The position numbers and the translations under genes were made by a program. Source: a bacterium (GTDB taxonomy: Bacteria; Verrucomicrobiota; Verrucomicrobiia; Limisphaerales; J093). From it: DNA of 6,254 nucleotides. Below, piece by piece: positions 1-5,369 of this stretch (within the stretch, counting starts at the first letter, position 1; each line of letters opens with the position of its first letter). The notes under the pieces are model-generated. The model worked only from the letters and a program-made list of their open reading frames with translations. It was not told where the DNA came from and searched no databases. Location of the stretch: the NCBI GenBank assembly GCA_021784265.1, contig JAJXTA010000188.1:1-6254 (forward strand), in the 5' to 3' direction.

Positions 1-505
1 CAACCAACGACGTGGAAGGAGAACCGGCCAAGACCGTGGTCCTCACCGTGAGCGCGAACAGCGCCTATCAGGTAGGCACCCCGAGCAGCGACACCGTCAC
101 CATCACGGACAACGACGCCCCACCACCCCCCACCACGCCCACGGTCACCGTCGTGGCTAACCAGCCCCACGCCGCCGAGACCGGCTCGCAAGTGGGCCAG
201 TTCACCGTGAGCCGCACCGGGAGCACCGCCGCCGCCTTGACCGTCAGCTACACCCTGAGCGGCACCGCCACCAACGGGGTGGACTACCAGCAGTTGTCCG
301 GGGCGGTCACCATCCCGGCCGGGGCTAGCGCCGCGCCGGTCACCGTCACGCCTCTGGACGCAACCAACGACGTGGAAGGAGAACCGGCCAAGACCGTGGT
401 CCTCACCGTGAGCGCGAACAGCGCCTATCAGGTAGGCACCCCGAGCAGCGACACCGTCACCATCGCGGACAACGACGCCTCACCACCCCCCACCCCGCCC
501 ACGGT
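1..505 (+). repeat. 360-bp tandem repeat unit within the Calx-beta gene
   Basis: Positions 1-145 match 361-505 at 142 of 145 bases; the first 104 bases are identical. The period of 360 bp is exactly 120 codons, one Calx-beta domain plus linker. The three mismatches (105/465, 120/480, 135/495) all fall on the first base of a codon and all change the amino acid (Thr/Ala, Pro/Ser, Thr/Pro). The match stops abruptly at 146/506. The left copy continues off the window, so the full extent and copy number cannot be seen. The next unit (from about 501) keeps the same phase through its PLD motif, then is two residues shorter and much more diverged. This looks like recent duplication or gene conversion between neighbouring domains. 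Confidence 0.95.
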
Positions 506-890
506 GGAGGTTACGGCTTCGGTGGCCTTTACCTCCGAGAGCGGGATGCCACCCGGTCAATTCACCATCACCCGGAGCGGTCCCACCGACGCCCCGCTCA
601 CCGTACACTTCTTGGTCAGTGGTAGTGCCGTGGCCGGCGTGGATTACCAAACGCTTCCAGCCACGGCGACCATCCCAGCCGGCGCCAACTCGGTCACGGT
701 GTCCGTGGTTCCGCTCGACGACCTGTTCTTGGTGGAATTGGGTGAGACCGTGGTGTTGAGCCTGGCAAGCGATCCTACCTACCAGGTGGGAGCCTCCGCG
801 ACCGCCACCGTCAACATCGTGCTGGCCGTCTCGCTTTCGCCCGGGCCAGCCCGCGCCGACGGGGCGCTGGAAACGACCCGGCGGCGTTAG
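1..890 (+). CDS. Calx-beta domain repeat protein, C-terminal part (5' end outside window)
   Basis: The frame is open from the window edge (first full codon at position 3) to TAG at 888-890, giving 295 residues of a longer protein. A GTG at 12 is internal, because the same sequence recurs inside the next repeat unit. The protein consists of beta-rich Calx-beta-like units: the end of one (to about 116), a complete one (about 141-476) and a diverged last one (about 501-830). Each has the family pattern GQFTxxRxG, GVDYQ, TIPAGA, PLD, TVVLxxxxxxxYQVG, and the first two end in TxxDND, typical of calcium-binding loops. Pro/Thr-rich linkers (DAPPPPTTPT, DASPPPTPPT) separate them. Such repeats normally sit in secreted or surface proteins and bind calcium or act as adhesion spacers; that role is inferred here. 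The last unit lacks the closing DND and runs into a short basic tail ending TTRRR, with no recognisable PEP-CTERM, LPXTG or type IX sorting domain. Signal peptide and N-terminal domains are out of view. Confidence 0.88.
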   Translation, partial: TNDVEGEPAKTVVLTVSANSAYQVGTPSSDTVTITDNDAPPPPTTPTVTVVANQPHAAETGSQVGQFTVSRTGSTAAALTVSYTLSGTATNGVDYQQLSGAVTIPAGASAAPVTVTPLDATNDVEGEPAKTVVLTVSANSAYQVGTPSSDTVTIADNDASPPPTPPTVEVTASVAFTSESGMPPGQFTITRSGPTDAPLTVHFLVSGSAVAGVDYQTLPATATIPAGANSVTVSVVPLDDLFLVELGETVVLSLASDPTYQVGASATATVNIVLAVSLSPGPARADGALETTRRR

Positions 891-1098
891 AGCACAGGTT
901 GCGAGACGGGCAGCGATTGCGCCCGGCGGCGGCGCCTTGTGCGGCGGAGCGTGGGCAGCCCGGGCACGGGGGCCCGGGGCACGCGTGGAGGCCTGGGGGA
1001 AGTTCGCCGGCGTAATGTGGGTGTTTGCCCCATACCTACCAACGGCGGCCTCGGGTACGCTTTCCGGTAATGCTGGGCTGCCTTCCCGGCCATCGTGC
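891..1098. other. Intergenic region, no gene seen
   Basis: This 208-base spacer separates the Calx-beta gene from the receiver gene. It is very GC-rich, with self-complementary runs such as GCCCGGGC at 958-965 and CCCGGG nearby, which could fold, but no U-tract follows to make a convincing intrinsic terminator. I found no credible -35/-10 pair. The downstream gene's frame is open back through most of this spacer, but the residues it would add are low-complexity and unlike any domain, so I treat it as non-coding. Confidence 0.55.
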
Positions 1099-1761
1099 AT
1101 GCACAACGAACTTCAGCTCCTCATCTTAGACGACAACGCTGCCGACGTCCTGCTCATGGCCGAGACGTTACGGCGTGCGGACGTTCCGTTTCGCCACGCC
1201 CATGTGCAAACGCAGGCGGAATTCCAGCAGGCGCTCCAGACCGGGCCGCCCGACCTGATCCTCTCGGACCACGCTCTGCCCGCGTTCGACGGGTTTGCGG
1301 CGCTAGCCCTGGCCCATGCCCGACGCCCCGGGACCCCCTTCATCTTCGTCAGCGGCAACGCCCGCCCCGAGGTGGTGGCCGAGGCCTTGAGCAAGGGAGC
1401 GACCGACTACGTGTTCAAACAATCGCTGGCCCTGCTGCCGGTGGCGGTGTGGCGCGCCCGCCAGAGGGTCGAGGAACGCGCCCGGTGGGCGGCGGCGGAG
1501 GCGCACTGGAAACGCGTGGCGCAGGAGTTGCGCGACGCCCTGGTCCGCCACCAGCCGGCGGGCGGTTTGGTGCGCATCTGCGCCCAATGCAAGCGCGTCC
1601 GCGACGAGCAGGAGCGTTGGGTCCCGCTCGAGGCGTTTTTGAGACGGCAGTACGGCGCCACCTTCAGCCACGGGCTGTGTCACCACTGCGCCGAGACCCT
1701 CTACCCTGGCGTGCTGGCGGACCTGGCTCACAGCGCTGCCGCGCCTACAGGACACCCTTGA
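1099..1761 (+). CDS. Response regulator: REC domain plus C-terminal four-cysteine (CxxC...HGxCxxC) tail
   Basis: A 220-residue protein. Residues 5-120 form a receiver domain: acidic pocket D11/D12, phosphoacceptor D57 in LILSDHALP, S85 in FVSG, and K107 in GATDYVFK. These are the residues needed for Asp phosphorylation by a histidine kinase. Residues about 119-150 are Arg/Glu/Ala-rich and probably helical, continuing the last REC helix. The tail (about 156-205) holds C161-x2-C164 (ICAQCKRVRD), then FSHGLC with C194-x2-C197 and a closing LYPG. I recognise this tail from the ends of bacterial REC, PAS and GAF signalling proteins; four cysteines in CxxC pairs suggest metal binding, which is inferred. 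There is no DNA-binding domain. ATG 1099 was chosen because REC begins four residues later. Upstream in-frame starts (GTG 937, ATG 1015) add only low-complexity residues. No clear Shine-Dalgarno is visible. Compared with the receivers of the downstream kinases, it lacks the GEExAI helix motif after the conserved Ser/Thr. Confidence 0.86.
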   Translation: MHNELQLLILDDNAADVLLMAETLRRADVPFRHAHVQTQAEFQQALQTGPPDLILSDHALPAFDGFAALALAHARRPGTPFIFVSGNARPEVVAEALSKGATDYVFKQSLALLPVAVWRARQRVEERARWAAAEAHWKRVAQELRDALVRHQPAGGLVRICAQCKRVRDEQERWVPLEAFLRRQYGATFSHGLCHHCAETLYPGVLADLAHSAAAPTGHP

Positions 1762-1828
1762 GCGTACGGGCAGCCCCGCCCCGCCCAATTCCGGTCTTCA
1801 CCCTAGTGCCGGGCCCGCCACGGTCGTC

Positions 1829-1834
1829 TATAGT
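1829..1834 (+). promoter_or_regulatory. Possible -10 element (TATAGT)
   Basis: TATAGT matches the sigma70 -10 consensus at five of six positions and is a rare AT-rich spot in this GC-rich spacer. No acceptable -35 lies at the usual 16-18 base spacing. It would drive the sensor kinase gene at 2048, leaving a leader of roughly 200 bases, or a leaderless message starting at ATG 1841. Confidence 0.25.
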
Positions 1835-1840
1835 AGGTCT

Positions 1841-1990
1841 ATGAACAGTGGTGGCAGTGATGACGGCGCCTCGCCCTATCGTCCGAGTTGTTCCTTCGGC
1901 CAGGAGAGAGTGTTCGCCGGGACTTGCGCCGCAACTCGGTGGGGTCCCGAGGGGTCGGTGCGGAAGGGCACCCCACCCGCGCTGTGGTAG
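1841..1990 (+). CDS. Doubtful small ORF, 49 codons, unknown
   Basis: An ATG at 1841 opens a 49-residue frame ending in TAG at 1988-1990. It begins MNSGGSDDGASPYRP and ends GTPPALW. It contains no transmembrane segment, repeat or motif I recognise. It has no Shine-Dalgarno, but its ATG is six bases past a TATAGT hexamer, a spacing that could suit a leaderless message. It lies in the leader of the sensor kinase gene and in the same frame, ending 57 bases before that gene's GTG. In DNA this rich in GC, a 49-codon frame can arise by chance, so I list it as a candidate only. Confidence 0.13.
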   Translation: MNSGGSDDGASPYRPSCSFGQERVFAGTCAATRWGPEGSVRKGTPPALW

Positions 1991-2034
1991 GCGAGCGTGG
2001 CTATGGCGCGGCGCAGCACAAGGCCTGGACTGGT

Positions 2035-2042
2035 GGAAGAGG
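2035..2042 (+). promoter_or_regulatory. Ribosome binding site deciding the GTG start at 2048
   Basis: GGAAGAGG lies five bases upstream of GTG 2048, a strong Shine-Dalgarno match at good spacing. The in-frame alternatives GTG 1997 and ATG 2003 lack a comparable site and would add 15-17 residues ahead of the receiver domain. The other signalling genes in the window have no clear site. Confidence 0.6.
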
Positions 2043-2047
2043 TTGGC

Positions 2048-4759
2048 GTGGCAAAGAACCTGAACATTCTAGTCTTGGAAGATGAGCCGGCGGATGTCAT
2101 CCTCATCAACCACGAACTGCGCAAGGCGCACCTGGGGTTTCAAACCCGGCGGGTTGAAACCCGGGACGATTTCCTGCGGGCCCTGCGGGGGGAACCCCCG
2201 GACCTGATCCTCTCCGACGGCGCCCTGCCCGAGTTCACCGGCTTTTCGGCCCTGGCGATGGCCCGGGACCTGTGCCCGGACATTCCCTTTATCTTCGTCA
2301 CGGGTTCGCTCGGCGAGGAGAAGGCGATCGAGATGCTCAGGAGCGGCGCCACCGATTATGTGCTAAAGAACCGGCTCGCCAATCTGGTTCCCGCCGTCCA
2401 GCGGGCCTTGCGGGAGGCGGAGGAGCGCACCAAACGCAAAGCCGCCGAAACGGCCTTGCGCCAGAGCGAAGAGCGCTTCCGCATGGTGGTCGAAGGGGTC
2501 AAGGATTACGCCCTGTTCCTCCTCGATACGGCGGGGCGCGTGGTGAGCTGGAACGCGGGGGCGGAGTGGATCAACGGGTACCGCGCCAACGAGGTGCTCG
2601 GCCAGCATTACTCGGTACTCTACCCACGGGAAAAGGTCCAAGCCGGCGACACCGATGCCGCCTTGCTGGCGGCGGCGGCCGAAGGGCGCTGCGAGGAGGA
2701 AGGGTGGCATTTGCGCAAGGGGGGTAATCGCTTCTGGGCCAACGTGGTGATCACGGCCTTGCGGGATGAGTGGGGAAAACTCCGCGGCTTCGCCCACGTC
2801 ACGCGGGACATCAGCGAACGCCACCGGGTCGAGGAGGCCCTGCGCCAGAGTGAAGCCCGGAAGGCGGCGGTAATGACCACCGCCCTGGATGCCATCGTCT
2901 CCCTGGACCACGAAGGGGTGGTCCAGGAGTGGAACCCCGCGGCGGAGAAGCTCTTCGGCTACACCCGCGGCGAAGCGGTGGGCCGGAAGTTGGACGAACT
3001 CATTATTCCGGCCTCGTTACGCGAGATTTACCGGGAAGGGCTGGCGACCTATCTGATGACCGGGGTGGGCAGTCTCTTGGGCCGCCCGATCGAGCTGACG
3101 GCGACCAACGCGCGCGGACTGGAGTTCCGCATCGAGCTGGCCATTACCCGCATCCCGGCGGAGGAGCCGCCCTTCTATACCTGCTTCATGCGCGACATCA
3201 GCGAACGGAAGGCCAATGAGGAAGCGTTGCGCAAGAGCGAGGAGCGATACCGCATGTTGTTGGAAGGGATTCAGGATTATGCGATCTACATGCTCGATCC
3301 CGACGGCCGGGTGGCCACCTGGAACCTCGGCGCCGAGCGCATCGAGGGGTGGACGGCCGAGGAGATTGTCGGCCAGCCCATCGACCGCGTCTTCCCACCG
3401 GAGGAAGCGCGTGAGGGCAAGGTCCGGCGCCTGCTGCGCACCGCCGCCGCCGAGGGCCGTTGCGTCGATGAGGGCTGGCGGGTCCGGGGCGACGGCACGC
3501 GTTACTGGGTCAATATGAGCCTGACCGCCATGCGGGACGTCACGGGCCGGCTCTACGGTTTTGCCAAGATCGCCCGGGATGTGACCGAGCTCCGCCAAGC
3601 CGAAGAGGCGCGGCGCGAGAGCGAGCGGCTCTACCGTGTCGTGTGCGCGAATATTCCCAAGGGCGGTGTGGCCCTCTTTGACCGCGACCTGCGCTACCTG
3701 CTGGTCGAGGGCCAGCAGGCCCTGGAGAACGTGGGCCGGACCGGCCGGTCGCCTGAGGGGCAAACCCTGGCGGCCATCTTCCCCGCCGCCACCCGCGACC
3801 TGCTCGAACCCCGGTATCGGGCCGCCTTGGCTGGCGAGTCCTCCTTGGGGGAGGTCGAGCATTGTGGTCGCACCTACTTGGTGAATCTGGTGCCGCTCCG
3901 GGACGAGAAAAACGCCATTCACGCCGGCCTTGCTCTCGGGATCGACATCACCGAACGCAAGGCCGCCGAGGACCAAGTTCACCGGCTCAATGCGGAACTG
4001 GAGGAGCGGGTCGCGGAGCGGACTCTCCAGTTGGCGGCAACGAACAAGGAGTTAGAGGCCTTCAGCTACTCCGTCTCGCACGACCTGCGCGCGCCCTTGC
4101 GCCACATCCACGGGTTCGTTGAAGTGCTCCAGGCCGAGGCCGGGCCTCATCTCAGCACCGAGGCGCGCACACACCTCGACACCATCGCCCGCTCCGCCAG
4201 TCACATGGGCCAACTCATCGACAACCTGCTGGACTTTTCCCGCATGGCCCGCACCACCTTGCGCCGGGTGCCGGTGGACTTGGCGGAGCTGGTGCAAGCG
4301 GCGCGGCTGGAAGTCAGCCAGGAGGCGGCGGGGCGGAAGGTCGAGTGGGTGATCGGTCCCTTGCCGCGGGTCTCAGCCGACCCGGTCTTGCTCCGCTTGG
4401 TGATCGTCAATCTCCTCTCCAACGCCCTGAAATACACCCGTCCCTCCCCGGCCCCGCGCATCGAGATCGGCCACCGGTCCGAGCCCAGCGAGGAGGTCGT
4501 CTTTGTCCGCGACAATGGGGTGGGGTTCGACATGGAGTATGCCCACAAGCTCTTCGGTGTGTTCCAACGCCTGCATCGGTCCACCGAGTTCGAGGGGACG
4601 GGGATCGGCTTGGCCAACGTCCGGCGGATCATTCAGCGCCACGGCGGGCGCACCTGGGCCGAAGGGGCCGTGAATCAGGGGGCGGTGTTCTACTTTTCTC
4701 TCCCCAAAGCCAACCACAACGATGAGCACGACCCAGAAACTGATCCTGCTGGTGGATGA
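2048..4759 (+). CDS. Hybrid sensor histidine kinase: REC-PAS-PAS-PAS-PAS-HisKA-HATPase
   Basis: A 903-residue protein without evident membrane segments, so probably cytoplasmic. Domains in order: REC (about 5-125; E11/D12, phospho-acceptor D57 in LILSDGALP, T85, K107); PAS1 (about 140-256); PAS2 (268-385); PAS3 (397-513); PAS4 (525-635, less typical); a coiled coil rich in Glu/Leu (about 636-668); HisKA with phospho-acceptor H678 in SVSHDLRAPLRH; HATPase with N-box NLLSNALKYT (N788, N792), G1 box DNGVGFD (from D822), F-box KLFGVFQRLH and G2 box GTGIGLA (from G850). Each PAS ends in a D-[IV]-[ST]-E motif leading into the next linker helix. All catalytic residues look intact, so it should autophosphorylate and pass phosphate to a receiver. 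The N-terminal receiver suggests that it also takes input from another kinase. No cofactor-binding cysteine or histidine for haem, flavin or bilin is obvious, so the signal is unknown. PAS1 and PAS3 are close duplicates. The last 38 bases overlap the Rcp1-like regulator gene, a likely partner. The HisKA sequence resembles phytochrome-class kinases, but no phytochrome GAF/PHY domains are present. Confidence 0.93.
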   Translation: MAKNLNILVLEDEPADVILINHELRKAHLGFQTRRVETRDDFLRALRGEPPDLILSDGALPEFTGFSALAMARDLCPDIPFIFVTGSLGEEKAIEMLRSGATDYVLKNRLANLVPAVQRALREAEERTKRKAAETALRQSEERFRMVVEGVKDYALFLLDTAGRVVSWNAGAEWINGYRANEVLGQHYSVLYPREKVQAGDTDAALLAAAAEGRCEEEGWHLRKGGNRFWANVVITALRDEWGKLRGFAHVTRDISERHRVEEALRQSEARKAAVMTTALDAIVSLDHEGVVQEWNPAAEKLFGYTRGEAVGRKLDELIIPASLREIYREGLATYLMTGVGSLLGRPIELTATNARGLEFRIELAITRIPAEEPPFYTCFMRDISERKANEEALRKSEERYRMLLEGIQDYAIYMLDPDGRVATWNLGAERIEGWTAEEIVGQPIDRVFPPEEAREGKVRRLLRTAAAEGRCVDEGWRVRGDGTRYWVNMSLTAMRDVTGRLYGFAKIARDVTELRQAEEARRESERLYRVVCANIPKGGVALFDRDLRYLLVEGQQALENVGRTGRSPEGQTLAAIFPAATRDLLEPRYRAALAGESSLGEVEHCGRTYLVNLVPLRDEKNAIHAGLALGIDITERKAAEDQVHRLNAELEERVAERTLQLAATNKELEAFSYSVSHDLRAPLRHIHGFVEVLQAEAGPHLSTEARTHLDTIARSASHMGQLIDNLLDFSRMARTTLRRVPVDLAELVQAARLEVSQEAAGRKVEWVIGPLPRVSADPVLLRLVIVNLLSNALKYTRPSPAPRIEIGHRSEPSEEVVFVRDNGVGFDMEYAHKLFGVFQRLHRSTEFEGTGIGLANVRRIIQRHGGRTWAEGAVNQGAVFYFSLPKANHNDEHDPETDPAGG

Positions 4760-5231
4760 CAGCATCAACGACCAAACCCTCACCCTCCTGGCCCTGGGCA
4801 AGGACGACCTCCAGCTCCACGTCGTGGTCGCCAACGACGGGGCCGAGGCTTTGGATTTCCTCTACCGCCGCGGCGTGTTTCAGGCACGGGAGAGCGGGCG
4901 CCCCGTCTTGGTGCTGCTGGACCTCAAGATGCCCAAGGTCGATGGTGTGGAGGTGCTGCGCCAGCTCAAGGCCGATCCCCAACTCAAGTGCATTCCCGTG
5001 GTGATGCTGACCTCCTCCGGCGAACTCCCGGACGTGCAGCGGTGCTATGAGTTGGGGGCCAACGCCTACGTGGTCAAACCGGTGGACTTTCCGGCTTTGA
5101 AGGCACGGGTGATGGAGCTGAAACGCTTTTGGACTGTCGCCAACGTACCCCCACCCGCGCCGGCCTTGCTCACCTACCCGGCGGCGGCGACGCCACCCGG
5201 CCCGGTCCCCACCCCGGCCGTGGCGGCCTGA
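4722..5231 (+). CDS. Rcp1-like single-domain response regulator with Pro/Ala-rich tail
   Basis: A 169-residue protein. Residues 5-135 form one receiver domain: D12/D13, phosphoacceptor D67 in LLDLKMPKVDG, T97 in MLTSS, and K119 in VVKPVD. The longer insert before the phosphoacceptor (EALDFLYRRG...) and the KxP ending match the Rcp1 group, small regulators that pair with phytochrome-class and other HisKA kinases. Residues from about 143 to the end are rich in Pro, Ala and Thr and probably disordered. There is no DNA-binding or enzyme domain, so it probably acts by protein contact or as a phosphorelay intermediate. ATG 4722 lies inside the kinase gene in another frame; the 38-base overlap and lack of a Shine-Dalgarno point to translational coupling. 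The receiver is of a different type from the other three in the window. It is most probably the cognate target of the kinase at 2048; this is inferred from the overlap and family pairing. Confidence 0.9.
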   Translation: MSTTQKLILLVDDSINDQTLTLLALGKDDLQLHVVVANDGAEALDFLYRRGVFQARESGRPVLVLLDLKMPKVDGVEVLRQLKADPQLKCIPVVMLTSSGELPDVQRCYELGANAYVVKPVDFPALKARVMELKRFWTVANVPPPAPALLTYPAAATPPGPVPTPAVAA

Positions 5232-5239
5232 TATGGCTG

Positions 5240-5305
5240 GGGTGAAACACCCAACCCGCCCGGAGCCGAGCCCCCTCACGGCGCCACCGTGGGGGGTGGA
5301 CCCCA
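5240..5305 (+). other. Two short hairpins in the spacer after the Rcp1-like gene
   Basis: GGGTG (5240-5244), AAA, CACCC (5248-5252) can form a perfect 5-bp stem. TGGGG (5290-5294), six bases, CCCCA (5301-5305) forms another, followed by TTTCCTCC rather than a U-run. They could weakly end the message or shape the leader of the next gene, but neither is a convincing intrinsic terminator. Short stems like these are common by chance in GC-rich DNA. The rest of the 138-base spacer (5232-5369) shows no promoter or gene that I can support. Confidence 0.2.
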
Positions 5306-5369
5306 TTTCCTCCCCGGCGCGGACCGCCTAGGTTGCCGGCAGTCATGATCAACCCCGTCGCCTGACCCT

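Noticed and set aside
1..505. 360-bp direct repeat as a mobile element or CRISPR
   Set aside because: The repeat is in frame, a whole number of codons, and encodes a Calx-beta domain. There are no terminal inverted repeats, transposase or short regularly spaced repeats.
958..980. GC-rich self-complementary run as a terminator
   Set aside because: CCCGGG-type palindromes can pair, but no U-tract follows, and such runs are common at this base composition.
937..1098. 54-residue N-terminal extension of the receiver protein from GTG 937
   Set aside because: The extension is Gly/Ala/Arg-rich, with no domain or signal peptide. The receiver fold begins right after ATG 1099, and that start matches the register of the two paralogous receivers.
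1095..1844. 249-codon + strand frame overlapping the receiver gene
   Set aside because: It is the other reading frame of the 1099 gene; its product is Arg/Pro/Gly-rich with no motif, whereas the 1099 frame gives a complete receiver domain.
1848..2063. 71-codon frame in the kinase leader
   Set aside because: It is Arg/Pro/Trp-rich with no motif and runs into the kinase coding region in another frame.
3017..3982. Long antisense open frame of 321 codons opposite the sensor kinase
   Set aside because: It lies fully inside a gene with intact PAS motifs on the + strand, has no recognisable domain, and is of the kind expected by chance opposite GC-rich coding DNA. The same applies to antisense frames at 480-1106, 2363-2911, 4629-5306 and 5763-6242.
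2048..4759. Kinase as a bacteriophytochrome
   Set aside because: The HisKA region and Rcp1-like partner resemble phytochrome systems, but there are no GAF and PHY domains. The sensory part is four PAS domains behind a receiver, with no evident bilin-binding cysteine.
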